Source: Strix aluco
Taxonomy: Eukaryota; Chordata; Aves; Strigiformes; Strigidae
Assembly (NCBI RefSeq): GCF_031877795.1
Contig: NC_133932.1
Span: 26,476,180-26,540,179 of the forward strand
Direction: 5' to 3'
DNA: 64,000 bases
Positions 10,801-64,000 of the stretch are shown piece after piece (positions within the stretch are counted from its first letter, which is position 1; every line of letters starts with the position of its first letter). The notes below the pieces were generated by a model, which did no database searches, was not told the origin of the DNA, and saw only the letters and a list, made by a program, of their open reading frames with translations. Both the position numbers and the translations under genes were made by a program.

Positions 10801-12729
10801 TACCGTGTTCCAAATCAAATCCCCTTGGTGAGACAAGCTAACCTAGTAAAATTACTACCATGCAAGCTATGGCTTCTTCATATACAGCTAATTCAGTCAG
10901 GGAACCTCTTAGCTCTTTTACTCGATTCAGAAATGTCCAGCAGAAGTTTGAAATGTCCTAAAACCAAACCTAAAACTCACCCAACAGACCACCACTGCCC
11001 AAGTTAGGGCAACAGTTTGAGGGTTTCTGGCCTGAACCTTTACATGCCCCTGCAGTTCTCACAGTCATGATTTACTTTCATGGCAGTAGGCAGTGAGAAC
11101 CCATACTGCACTCCCCTTTTAACAGCCTCTGGTGCACTGCGCCATTCTTGTCCTAATCTCTTTTGTCTGAGATACTCCACAAGGCAAGGGAACTGGTCTC
11201 TTCGGATGACAACCTGTGGACCAAACCCTAATCACCAAACATATGGAGCTTCTGAATCTGATGAGTATAGATCGGTAGAACTGAAGAAACCCAGCATTTA
11301 ATGTGAGGTACCAACTGTGGACAGGACTGCTGCCACCCAGTCTGACTGGGGAACGGCCAGCCCTTTGTAACTGTAGAAGGGGTGAAGTCTGCATGGGTTA
11401 CTCTTGCTACCTGCAGTCTAAGCAGGAAAATAGAGAGCATCTGTTCCCTGCAGCAGAAATGTGGTGGTGGTCTGCCTCCCCTCTTCCCAGGCTGTGCCCT
11501 CAGAAGAGCTGGTGCTTGCACAGACTTTGTGGTTGGAAGGCTTAGGAGTGTACCATCTCCCCTACTATGCTCACCCCTGAACTCCCTCCTCAGTCACAAT
11601 GCAGTAGGTAAACACCGAGAGACCAAACACAGCAGAGCAGCACACACAACCAACTTAATCCCGTTTTGTGCTTGCTACTAGGGATAGTATTGCAGTAAGT
11701 CTCCAATGATAGTTTGTTGCAGCTCCAGCAGGAAGTGATCTCATCACATGTACAACACCTTCACACATCTACCTCATCCTTATTGGGGTGAGCCAGGCAG
11801 GTTACTCACTTGGAGTCTGCCCACACATACACTTGGACACGCTCCCCATCATTTTTCTTGTTACTGCCAGTCAGTAGAAAGCCGCTCTTTTCTGACTCTT
11901 GTAATTCGATTTCTGTATTTGGGCTGTGCATTTTGTATGAGAGGGACTCTTGGAATACGTTAGGGACTGTATCAATAAGCTGGGCACTTACTGCATTTTT
12001 CCAAGTGCTTTGATCTGTCGATTCACTATGCCTTGTTGGAACACCTTGTTCCGCATTAACTGTAAAATTAGTTAAACCAGGTTAAAAAAAATTGCAGATG
12101 TGCATGTCTTTACATTAACAGTAGGCACTGCAAGGAATGTCACATTTGATTACCTTACACAAGGACTAACTGGCAGATTAATATTAAATCAGATTATGTC
12201 TCTGTTCTAACTTTGCAATGAAAAAATTGTCTACTTTTCCCAACTAGTTGATATAATAAAATATATAAGCTTTATTCTCAAGCGTTCTGTGTTATTTTAG
12301 AAATTATGAGTGTTTTCATTGTGTAAGCCATAATGCAAAATTAAACTCTTCAGAACTTGCTCTTTACAGTGTTAACTCAAGTTTCTGTTTCTCTAGATGA
12401 ACTATTTTTTAGCACAGCAGTACACACTACAGAGTCCAGTGGGTCAACAGTTTCCTTACTATCAGATGACTTCACCACTGCCTTCAAATTTATCCTTTTC
12501 TCCCTATCAGAATCAAGCTGCAAATTTTAAGTCCACACAGAGTTCTTTTGAATTGTCCCTGCCACATTCAAGTGACTGTGAAGTGCACCAGGTGGATGAA
12601 AGCACCTCTAAAAGAAAGAGGGAACGGCAAAGTTGTGACAGTGACAGTAGTATTGAGGATGACAAAATGAGGCAAAGAGAGCATGACCAAAAGTACAAGA
12701 AGCACAAAGCCAAGAAAAAGATGCATTAA
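4408..12729 (+). CDS. RBM11: RNA-binding motif protein 11 (five coding exons, 256 aa)
   Basis: Joining 4408-4509, 8540-8702, 9622-9700, 10438-10531 and 12397-12729 gives an unbroken 771-nt frame (256 residues plus TAA) with GT-AG borders throughout. Residues about 12-88 form one RRM: RNP2 is LFVGNL (14-19) and RNP1 is KSFGFVCF (52-59). After it comes a Ser/Pro/Tyr-rich low-complexity stretch. The C-terminus is basic, with KRKRER (218-223) and KKHKAKKKMH (247-256) as likely nuclear localisation signals, and an acidic DSDSSIEDD between them. RBM11 is known as a nuclear, tissue-restricted splicing regulator close to RBM7. The adjacent ABCC13, its neighbour on human 21q11.2, favours RBM11 over RBM7. 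The human protein is slightly longer (about 281 aa). The ATG at 4408 sits in GCCGCCATGT, a good Kozak context. Confidence 0.93.
7850..7884 (+). repeat. Poly-G run in RBM11 intron 1
   Basis: GTTTGGGGGTTTTTT is followed by an uninterrupted 14-G tract (7871-7884). Such tracts are unstable and prone to sequencing error. No other function is evident. Confidence 0.8.
8540..8702 (+). CDS. RBM11: RBM11 coding exon 2
   Basis: Preceded by TTTCTTTCAG and followed by GTACGT. Encodes AGPLTKVTV through QYRF, the rest of the RRM including RNP1. It ends with one base of the next codon (phase 1). It follows a 4.0-kb first intron that begins inside the CpG island. Confidence 0.94.
9622..9700 (+). CDS. RBM11: RBM11 coding exon 3
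   Basis: 79-nt exon between TTATTTACAG and GTAACA. It continues the frame as GSSHSSELNSPTHGF, a Ser-rich linker after the RRM, and ends with two bases of an Arg codon. Confidence 0.88.
10438..10531 (+). CDS. RBM11: RBM11 coding exon 4
   Basis: 94-nt exon between TTTTTCTTAG and GTGAGT. Encodes YQEPYGNPPFPV...HEYSGFQKM, an aromatic/Pro-rich low-complexity segment, ending in phase 0. Confidence 0.88.
10800..12010. other. GC-richer block in RBM11 intron 4, origin unknown
   Basis: About 1.2 kb of clearly higher G+C than the surrounding intron. It has several short open frames on both strands but none with a recognisable domain. It may be an old, unidentified transposable element or an insertion. 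I could not match it to a family, and no splice-consistent exon is visible. Confidence 0.3.
12397..12729 (+). CDS. RBM11: RBM11 terminal coding exon 5
   Basis: Starts after GTTTCTCTAG in phase 0 with MNYFLAQQY and ends at TAA (12727-12729). It carries the Gln/Pro/Ser-rich tail and the basic C-terminal nuclear localisation signals. The ATG at its first codon is internal to the protein, not a translation start. Confidence 0.93.
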   Translation: MNYFLAQQYTLQSPVGQQFPYYQMTSPLPSNLSFSPYQNQAANFKSTQSSFELSLPHSSDCEVHQVDESTSKRKRERQSCDSDSSIEDDKMRQREHDQKYKKHKAKKKMH

Positions 12730-13613
12730 TACTGTGTAACTGGATTCATCTTTTAATTATATTTGCTATTTTTGAGAGAAATTTAATATTTCATCTTTGC
12801 ACTTTATTGAAAAAGGAATGTTCAAGATTCATATTATTTTTGAAATGTGTTCTACATAAAGTATACTGATACTTTATTTAATCGCAACCTATTTAAAGAG
12901 GAAAGTACTATTTAAGGTATAGGAGACATTTAAGAAGATAAAGTTTTCCTAAAAAAGGAAAAAAACTAGTTGGTTCCTCCCTACGCCCCAAGAATTGTGG
13001 AAGGCTATTATTTCACTAATATAGAAACTTTATGAAAATACATAATTTCAGCCATTTCTATCACTTATGGAATGTATTTTTGTGAATGGTGCAAGAATTT
13101 TCTGGAGCCATTGAAGAAGTGAGCGGGTTAGAAATTCTAAGTCTCACATCACAGATGTCGTCACTGAAGTATCAACACCTATAGCTTTTTATTGATTTAG
13201 CTCTATTGTTACTTTCAGTTAGCATCACCATGTATGGTTATTGGAACCGTTTTTTTCTAGCAGTAAATTTGAGGTAAAATATGGGCATTTGCACTAACTA
13301 CAAGACTTACATATGTATCAATACTCCAATGAATGTATGTACTTTATGGCTGTAGTTATGTACTGACTAAACTACATGCATATATATGCATCTTTCTATA
13401 AAGTTACTGTCTAGTGTTTTATTTGTGTATTTGAGAATCTGTATGTTCATTGTAACAAATGGATGAAGAATTTAATGAGTATCTCATCTAATTGATACCA
13501 CAAAATCATAAATCAGTGGAGTTAGTACTACCTCTTGAGAGAAGTTTTTGTCTTGTTCAGCAGAGGAAGAATAAACTGTCTCATAGTGTGATTAATCAAA
13601 GTAGTCAAATGAC
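12730..13613 (+). other. RBM11: RBM11 3' UTR
   Basis: AT-rich, non-coding sequence after the RBM11 stop codon, with ATTTA-like and TATTTAAT motifs common in unstable mRNAs. The only clear AATAAA in the segment is near its end (13570), so the UTR is probably about 860 nt. Confidence 0.6.
13570..13575 (+). terminator. RBM11 polyadenylation signal AATAAA
   Basis: Canonical AATAAA, 840 nt after the stop codon, followed by TGTCTCATAGTGTG, a T/G-containing downstream stretch. It lies only about 40 bp before the LTR insertion at 13614, so cleavage would occur just before or at the LTR edge. Confidence 0.6.
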
Positions 13614-14436
13614 TGTCACGTCCCTCTCAGATGACGGAGACAAGTGACTCAGATTCGTAAATCCCCAATGGAGCGGACAATGGTGAGACAAGTCTCAAAG
13701 TCCAAACATTTATTAACTACCCGCAGTGTACTAATTGGACACGTGATAATTGGCTAAGTATACAGCGAGTTGTGGCAAGCAATACAGTATGCCTTGCATT
13801 TCTTAATGGTAGTGCAGGAAAAAGGGGAAAAAGGAAAGGAGGGAGATAGAGGGAATAGAGATCACCAGTCTGGGTTTCTGCATCAATCCCGCCAGTGAGG
13901 GTTCCAGGAGGCATCCCTCTTCTTCGTGTCACTTCACTCTCTGGGCCCCCCCCCCCCCCTTTCCTACCCCTCGGTTTATACACACTCTCCTTGGGTCCAT
14001 CCCCTAGGTCGACCCACATACCTACGTATCCCATGTATGGGGAGGGGTAAGGTGTTTCATGGGATGATGTAATTAGCATGATGATGTTAGTCTTTGTTAG
14101 CATATTGAGGGGTGTTAACTTTAATATGCATTTCGTGGATAATGAAGCAAAGTTTATTCACTGGACAGATGGTCCTTCAAATTTGACCAGATGCACCAGA
14201 GCAGAACCATCCTGTCTCCACAGGGCTGCCTCCTCCAGCTGTATCTTCTGTTATTCGGGCAGCCTTATCAGCTTCAACCTCCACACTATCCTCCTCGTGA
14301 CTATAGTTTCGTCTTGTGAGTGTTTGAGGCATTCCTTAGCTCAGAGGGCCTCCAGTCCCCCTGCTAACTTTTATCTCTTCCTCAGGCTGTTTTTCTCAGT
14401 CTGTGTTTCTCACAGGCCTGTTTTTCATCTCTCACA
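13614..14436 (-). mobile_element. Solo LTR, ERV family A, with 5-bp target duplication
   Basis: The element reads TGTCACGTCC...CTCTCACA on the plus strand and is flanked on both sides by ATGAC (13609-13613 and 14437-14441), a perfect 5-bp target-site duplication. It is clearly homologous over its whole length to the LTR at 19951-20763, which is attached to a minus-strand pol gene; this fixes its orientation as minus. Internal sequence is absent, so it is a solo LTR left by recombination. A 5-bp duplication is compatible with a class III (ERVL-like) element. It has a poly-C tract at about 13950-13964. Confidence 0.9.
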
Positions 14437-14441
14437 ATGAC

Positions 14442-16693
14442 CTATTTTCTGTCTTTCACAACCTATAGACAGATACAGAGGTATTGTCTTATACAATACC
14501 AGGTACAGGTGAAACACTTTTAAGATCCCATTACAGGAGAAAGCAAAACACTTAATATTCAGCTATTTAATATTGCTTAAAGTTAAGTCTTCTGTTCAGA
14601 CTAGATGTAGGCTTCAAATTGAACACCAAAAGGATTTTGGTTTTATTACACTCAGTTTTCTTGGTTATAATGTTGGGTTGCTGGAAAGGCCTACTTTTCA
14701 TCTTTATACTGGTATTGAGAGAGAATATCCAGGTTTACTGGTTTAAAGGTGATGTGTTTTACAAGCCCGAATGAGTTTCAGAAATGGAAGAACATTTAGC
14801 TTGCGACGATTTGTCTGATAAGATATATCACAACTAGTAAAATCACTTTCTCAAGACACTGATTTTAACTTCCCAAAGGGATTACTTCTTTAGCCTAAGA
14901 GACATTCCTATAACGCCACACTATGGCACTCCTGAGATGTCATTATCAACCTTCTCTAGAAAGAACTTATGTAACAAGGGTTTGTGCCTTAAATAAGATT
15001 TATGCTTTATGTTTTAAGAAACTTGCTAGGTCTGCCCAGTCCATTTCCCTTTTTCCCTCTACCCTTCCACATAAACACTTGCCCCTTTATCTTTTTGGGT
15101 TTTTTTTTTTCTTTTTTTGCCTACCGGTAACTTTAGGACTAAGCTATGTAGATGTAATCTAACTTCTGTTGGAAGATACTACTGACATTACACCAGTAAG
15201 TCACTGATCCTAAAAGTTGCCACAACAATGGAAAAAGGTAACAAGTAAAATACACTGGATTTCTTTAAACCCTATGTTAAAGAAATTTAAATATAATCAA
15301 GTAGAGGAAGAATATGTTAACATTAAGTTATAAGTGAAGTTTGTCAGACAAAAGAGAAAACAGATGGATGCCCAAATGAGTTAGCCTACAGAAAGAGAAG
15401 CTTAGTCAGGTCTATGCTAATGTGTCCTTATCAGACTTCCCCAGTGGATAGATAAGATAATCTGTTCTATGCAATTATACTGTACAAAAGGAATGTCAAG
15501 GAGGATCATATTGCATATGGCTGATAAATACTTGTACAGTTCTTCTAAAGAAATAGTTCTTACACTCTCTCTTCCCAGTTTTTTTTTTTTTTTTTTTTTC
15601 CTGAGGGAAGTATGGATTTTAACACCTCTCAATATTTGCTTACCTAAAACTCATCAGTGTGCTAAAAGAAGAAAAGCCAGGCATGTGGGAATGTGCTAAA
15701 ATTACTTTAGCTGTAACTAAATTTCTTTTGTATATCTGTTAAGACATCACTTTAGTCAGGGCGCTGTTGATATTTTAATTACGTTGTCACCGTGTTTAGG
15801 AAATAAAATACTGGGAACAAAAAAAACACTCGAGTTTGGCCTTGACCAAATATTGCTTCAATGCCCTATCTGTTTCAGTCACTTAAAAAAATTCTTTATG
15901 AATATGAAATGAGTATTTTCTGTGTTAGTTCTGATTCTAAATTATTGTTATTTTGTCCTGGTCTTCTACTTCCTATGCTACTGGCTGGACACAAGACCTT
16001 GCTTTCCCTGCTGTCACATAGGTCTTGCATTTAGACTTGTTTGTCTGTATTTTATAATATGGAATGCAGTGCATAGTTACTTCCATTACAGTCTCCCAAA
16101 CTTTGGACAAATCAGTATTGCTGCAGTCAGTGATGCATTCTCATTTAAGGTGGCAATGTGTCAGGTCAACAAGAGTCAAAGGGGAGGTGCCACATTAACT
16201 ATAGAGTAAAATCAAGATACTGATTTTTATTAATTTTTAGGAAAACTTTATGTTCAGGAAAAAAACACAGCAATGGAAATTGCTACTATAGCTTCCTTCC
16301 TACCTACCTTTATACTTAAATACTAGTGACCAAGCTGTATGAAGCCTCCAGAAAACAAAACTAGGGAGCATTGACAAGTAACAAAAGTAAAAACGTGGTA
16401 CTCAATCTGCAGGAGTTCGCAGTGCTGCAGCAGCCTGGCTCCAGAGACACGCCGCAGTCCCAGCTGCCAGTGCCAGGTGGAGCAGTTCTGTCAACAGCGA
16501 GCAGGTGCTTTCTAAGTTTTGTCCGAAAGTGTTTTAAATTGGATCTGTTCAGCAGCAATGGCACTGTAGTGCTCTGATTTAAGTGGGAGACACAGCTGGT
16601 GTCATGAAGCGGCTCGCTCTGTGGGACCAACTCTTAAGGCAAAAGTAGTGTTGTCATTTGTCATTTTCTGATGTAATAATAAACTTCTGGTAG
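14442..16693. other. Intergenic DNA between RBM11 and the second solo LTR
   Basis: AT-rich sequence without a supported exon or RNA gene. It contains poly-T tracts (about 15099-15118 and 15580-15599). A short GC-richer block at 16,400-16,640 has small open frames on both strands that show no recognisable domain. Confidence 0.5.
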
Positions 16694-17268
16694 TGTTGTC
16701 CGAAAAGTGGATTTGTTGCCCAGTGTGCAACAGGTCAACAATCACACGCCCGGGAGAGACATTGCTTATTTATTTTAGGGTTGCACAAGCCTAGGTGCTC
16801 AGTGGTTTCCCACAAATCAAGCACACCAACGAGACTTTTTGTGCTATATTTATACACGAAACTTGCAGAGTTAGTAATTTTCCAAGTCCATCCTCTCTAC
16901 AATGATTGGTTAGTAATTTACATACAATTATAATACTGCTGACACAATACTTCTACTACTACACATGCTCAGGGGAAGGGTCTTCACCCGGGTGAGGGTC
17001 TTCTTGACTTATAGGCGTGATTTTAGTATTACGATGAAGGTAGTTCAGCTAAGGATACACAGTTTGGACTATTGAGTTTGCTCAATTTTGCACCTTGAGC
17101 CTGCTTGCCAAGTTGGCAATGTACTCTTTGCAAGGTGTCCTTGCTCAAAGGTGGCTATCTACTTGTTCTTCTGATTAGGGGTGCCTTTGGCTTTAACATA
17201 TACAAAGAACGTCTTTCTTGACCTACGCGTAATATTGCTACATGGTTCTAAAAGTTTAACCTTCAACA
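16694..17268 (-). mobile_element. Solo LTR, ERV family B, with 4-bp target duplication
   Basis: The block starts TGTTGTCC and ends CTTCAACA, so its ends form the inverted pair TGTTG/CAACA. It is flanked by GTAG on both sides (16690-16693 and 17269-17272). Read on the minus strand it has TATAAATATAG at about 16845-16856 and AAAATAAATAAG at 16766-16777 in the right order for TATA box and poly(A) signal, so it is oriented minus. The 575-bp length and 4-bp duplication fit a gammaretrovirus-like (class I) LTR. It shares no obvious sequence with the LTR at 13614. Confidence 0.8.
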
Positions 17269-17754
17269 GTAGCACGCATCCAGCTAAGAGCTAGTGAAAA
17301 ACAAAGGGTTTTTATACGTTTAGTGACAAGATAGGATGCACACCCCCCACCAGATGCCGTTCCCTCTCCTGCCCGCTCAATGTTACTGGAACGCTGCCCA
17401 CTAGTGCACCACACATCGGGCTGTCGTTAAGTGACGCCACCGGGACAGACGTCGCGGTCAGACCGTGCCCCCGCCGGCTGCGGGTCGCGTTAGGGCACGA
17501 AGCGCATTTCACCCCGAGCTCTGCGGGCACGGCCCGGCCGGGCGGGCGGGCACAGCTACCGGGGCCGCCGCTGGGCCCGGGGGCCGGGCCTCGCTGGCCC
17601 CAAGCGGAGGCGGCGGCAGCAGCACCGCCCTCCCCGCGCCTCGCCCCAGCTCCGCCGGCGGCCGCCGCCCGCCTCCAGCGCCCCTCCCTCCCCTCGCAGC
17701 CGGCCGAGACCGTCTAGTCTCCGCTGGCTGCCCGGCGCACGGCCCCTGGGAGCC

Positions 17755-60164
<42,410 letters not shown>

Positions 60165-60505
60165 AGAAAACTAATGAAGGAATTCTTAATGAAGACAAGA
60201 ATTCCTTACTCCAGTAAACACTCAAGGGGTATCTGGCATTCCACATATATATATGGAATATTTTATTTATATTCCATATAAAATAACTAGCTTACTCAAA
60301 ACCTCCTCACAGCATTGCTGTTTACTACAATCTATATGTATTGATCAGGTTTCTTAAAATAACTTTCTGATTTTATGCAAATCACTTACTTTGATCATAT
60401 TGACACTGGAACAACATAATGAAGCGGTAATTTCATGGCATATTTTAACTGTTACACAAGTAAAGACTGATTGAAAAATAAATCTTGCTGCTCACACACT
60501 ATTTT
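60165..60505 (+). other. ABCC13: ABCC13 3' UTR
   Basis: Short AT-rich sequence between the stop codon and the first poly(A) signal at 60477. It contains the palindromic ATTCCACATATATATATGGAAT near 60237-60258, which could fold into a small hairpin. Confidence 0.6.
60477..60482 (+). terminator. ABCC13 polyadenylation signal AATAAA
   Basis: First canonical AATAAA after the stop codon (about 315 nt downstream), followed by CTTGCTGCTC. A second occurs at about 61103 (CATGAATAAAGTTTCAGG), so a longer UTR form is possible. Confidence 0.65.
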
Positions 60506-63500
60506 TAATTAAAAAAAAATACTTACGTTGCTCTGACATTATGCCCATTTAGTTAATACATTCTTATTATGATTGCAAATCCATAAAATACCAAATCTGC
60601 TTATTGTGTGGACATACAGGCAGATGTCACTTGGTGCTGATTTTTAGGGCATGCATATTGGCATCTATACTTAGGTAATTTTTGAGGCTATAAACTTGCC
60701 ACATAGTTAATTTTTCATTTTGACCTTGTGATTTCTGAATAACTGAAAAATTATTTCAAATAACTGAAAATCATGTCTTTTGTATCTAATTGAGCATTAC
60801 AGAATCACATTGTGAAAGAATCCCAGGAAAATGAAGTCAGGTGCATGATCTCTTTGCTAGCAGATTTTAATGCAAACCTCAGTACTAATTACAGCAGCAG
60901 GACAAGTTACGTGCATTTATTGAAAGTTTCAGTTAAACATGCCTATGCTTCTGTAGGCCACATAAATATTAATTTTCATTTTTATTACAGTTCTTAAAAC
61001 TCTTCAAATTTAATACCAACTCAGTCACTGCAATCTTCAGAAACTAAGAGAAGATCCCCATTAATTGCTTTTAAAAAAATAAAAAAAAAACAAAGTACAT
61101 GAATAAAGTTTCAGGCTACAGTCCTGTTATATTGCTCTAATATTGACACCTGGTTAATATCAAGTAAGATCTTAATTTCTTTTCTGATAGCAAGCAAACC
61201 ATATTTGCTGTTTTAGAAAGGTGGTGAGAAGTGATGGAGGCTCTCTGAAGAGAGTTCCTCAAAGATGTGATTCTACTGCAGTGAATGATTCCTCTACCCT
61301 TTCCTGAAGGTAAAAAAGAAAGCCTGTCTTCCTACATTAAGAACAGAGTGCTATCTAGTTTAACTAAATATACTATCACTTGCACAAAACTGTTAGAAGC
61401 TTATAATTATTTTAGACTAAGAACAACCCTGCCCAAGTAACTATTGCCTTCTGAAAGTCCTGGAGAGACTGGTGTGACAGAATGTTTCTCAGGAGAGAGA
61501 ACACCTTTTGGCTTTTCATCTCTGTTTTCCTCTTCTTTCCCCCAAGTGAGGCCAACAGTACCTTCCCAACAGAGCAGAACCTTCTCATGCCAACATTTAC
61601 CTGCCTCGCACCATTCAAAGTGCCACAGGCAGGCTCATCTGGGGCTCCCCTTCCCTCAACCTTGTCCCCATCCCTTCCCCACCTTCATGCTCCTTTCCAA
61701 GCCCACCCTTACCTGGAAGTCTTGCAGAGGAACTGGAAAGGACTGAAGTGAGTGCCATTCCTAAACTGATTAATAAGTTTTAGGTGCAAGGCTAGGGGAG
61801 GTGGACTTTGGTACCTCAGAGACCAACCCTTTTTGCAAGGTCCAGAGAAAACAATCATCTGAGGAATGGCATCAGTGCATGGTAATTTTTACTTTTTTTT
61901 TTTTTTTTAAATTTATGGGGAGGAGGGTTTTCTGTGCTTACTGGTGGGCTGACATAGTCTTACAGCTTCAGATTACCTTCAGACCACAGTTGGGAAAAGC
62001 TGCAGGTTGAATAATTGCGAAGTCTGAGAGAAAAGAAAATGATGGACTAGTATCAAAAAAGCCAAAGAGCCATTCCTTCTCTTTTCAGCGTATGTATATA
62101 TATATGTAGTCCTCACATACAGGTCTACTTTGAAAAAGGAGATGCAGTGGAGGCAGAAGTAGCATGGTATGTTCCAATGTTTTCATGCAGCAGTAGCTTA
62201 CCAAAGTAAACCATCCAAAAAATGTAGGGCAGGCAGGAAAAGGCAATTCTGCAGTAAGAACATCACCCAGGGTCTGCAACCTCCACTCTCCTCAGACACC
62301 TGATGTCAAAGACACTCACTGTAATAAACAAAGAGGGAACACTTGGCTGCCTCAAGTTCAATGTTAATTGAGGCTTTGCAGTACCCAACGAACCCACCAA
62401 ACACGGTGGCACCAGCGGGCTCCCTTGACAGCACCAACGAAGCCATGTCAACGGCCTGCTCAGCACATACCTCACCTCTCTTGCACTTTCTCCTCCAAAA
62501 AGCAACTCTCCTATGCCTTTAGGGCATTTGGGGATCAGGTCCCAGCCTCATCCTGTGGGGCTACTCATACGCACCCACCACCCCTGAAAGGCTCTGCCCC
62601 ACATGGGCCACTAACTGCTGAGACTCCCCAGAAGGTCCTTGGGGCTTTTCTCCCAGGGCCTTCTGCCTGGGCAGATGACCTTCACTTGGTTGGAGACAGT
62701 ATGAGGGACCCAACTGTTCATCCCTTTGAGGAGCTACTGCTCGGCCTCCTTTTCCAGCTAAGCTGCTTGGGTTAGGGAAAGGAAGGGTGAGACAGCCAGG
62801 GTATGAGGGCATAGCCTAAAGTGATAGTGAGGCTCAGAAGGGCACCAGGACTCTTTTTCCTTTTCACGGGGAGAAACATGGAGCAGAACCTGCCCCTGGT
62901 CTGCTTCAACTTCCTTCTCTACCACATTCAAAAATCCCAGAGGCACCATCTTCTCCGGTGCCACTTCCCCCAGCCCTGCTTCTAGCCCTTGTTCTTCACT
63001 TTCCTGGCAGTATCACAGGAAAAACCTGGAAAGAAGTTGAGGGGAAACTCACAGGAACATACACATTTCTGCCTTATGCCTGCCATAGCTGACTGCTGTC
63101 TGGTGGGGGAAGGTTGGAAGGTTATCATCACAGCTTTTGCACAGGGGAAGCAAGAGGCTTGCAAATGCTCTGTAGCATTTTCTCTGGCTGTTTCTGGGCA
63201 GAAGTCATCCATGAAAGTTTTGGACAGACTAAAAGATTCATATATGAAACACCATCATTGTTCAGGCTCTCTAGACCTTACATTTCCCAGCCCGAATCCC
63301 AAGATGACACACATGTAGAAGCCATCTCACAGCTGGAAATACTGACAATTTGGAACCTACTAAGTCAAGCTTCCCTACCTGCAACTTTTCAAACATCACA
63401 TTTGCTCATATTCTGCATGAACCTGTCCCCAGCCTTCACCCTGCACATGCTGGGAACCATTCCCCACATCCATCCTCCCTCTGGCTGTTGACCAACGCAG

Positions 63501-64000
63501 GGAAGGGTCTGTTCCTGCCCCCCATCCTGTGATCCAGCAGGCAGGGCACAAGTAGCTTAAACGTAAGAGTGCTCCCACTGGCAAGAGGAGCAAGGAGTTT
63601 GTCACCCCCTGAGCCCAGTGCTTCCTCCTTCCTCCCCGTCATTCCTTGCTTTTCTTTGTATCAACCTGCACTTTTCTTCTTGGTTCCATTCTTCCACCCC
63701 AAAGTGCAGCCTGAGGAGAAAGGGTTTTTTCCCCTCCCACCCCAGTTCCTAACGCTCCTCTGTGCCACTCCCCAGAGAATATCTGTCACTCCAGGGTATA
63801 GCAACCCCTTGGCAAATTGAGGGATTACAACGTCATCCTCTAACCTCTAAAAGAAGTCAAGTGCTGTTACAGTATTGCCCTGAGAAATTGAAACAAGACA
63901 TATCCAAGGGTCAGAAATTGCTTTTAATAAAAACATTCTAAAAGGTTATTTATAAAATGCATTTCATCATTTGCACTTGGAAACAATTCAGGAACATACA
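60506..64000. other. Flank downstream of ABCC13, no gene recognised
   Basis: AT-rich to about 61,400, then a more balanced, C/T-rich stretch (61,440-63,800) with many short frames on both strands. None carries a recognisable domain or consistent splice sites. A (TA)n microsatellite lies at about 62093-62104. In human the next gene is HSPA13, on the opposite strand; the AT-rich end (63,900-64,000) could belong to its 3' UTR, but I cannot show this. Confidence 0.45.

Noticed and set aside
61444-63820. Cluster of short frames downstream of ABCC13
   Set aside because: Pro/Ser-rich, overlapping on both strands, no domain and no exon chain; no gene could be supported.
63900-64000. 3' UTR of HSPA13 on the minus strand
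   Set aside because: Expected from human gene order, but the sequence shows only AT-rich DNA with no coding evidence in the window.

Overview
This window is nuclear DNA of a vertebrate, most likely a bird. It has large split genes with GT-AG introns, two CpG-island promoters and AT-rich introns. It also carries several CR1 LINE copies with the typical ATTCTGTG-like 3' ends and avian-type endogenous retroviral LTRs. The two genes found, RBM11 followed by ABCC13 on the same strand, are also neighbours on human 21q11.2 (remembered synteny, not searched).

Layout. 1-2035: AT-rich DNA with no supported gene. 2040-3650: a broken R2-like non-LTR retrotransposon (C-terminal half of the reverse transcriptase and an endonuclease remnant). 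3780-4850: CpG island with the RBM11 promoter and first exon. 4408-12729: RBM11, five coding exons, intact 256-residue RNA-binding protein; its 3' UTR runs to a poly(A) signal at 13570. 13614-14436: solo LTR with a perfect 5-bp target duplication. 14437-16693: no gene seen. 16694-17268: a second, unrelated solo LTR with a 4-bp duplication. 17440-18140: the ABCC13 CpG island, first exon and a 32-bp GC-rich minisatellite. 17755-60164: ABCC13, reconstructed here as 28 coding exons that keep one reading frame for 1295 residues with both ATP-binding cassettes complete. The introns hold an antisense ERV piece with an open integrase frame (19951-22979), two LTRs of one family in opposite orientation (23.5 kb and 31.5 kb), CR1 copies in both orientations, and small tandem duplications. 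60165-64000: ABCC13 3' UTR and flanking DNA without a supported gene.

Function. RBM11 is a nuclear RRM splicing regulator. ABCC13 is a short-type (no TMD0) ABCC/MRP-like membrane transporter whose human counterpart is known as a pseudogene. The intact avian-type frame is therefore the main biological point of the window. The genes share orientation but each has its own CpG promoter, so nothing suggests that they are co-transcribed.

Exon borders come from reading splice sites and phase by eye. All ORFs were read by hand and no database search was run. Outer limits of degraded repeats are approximate.
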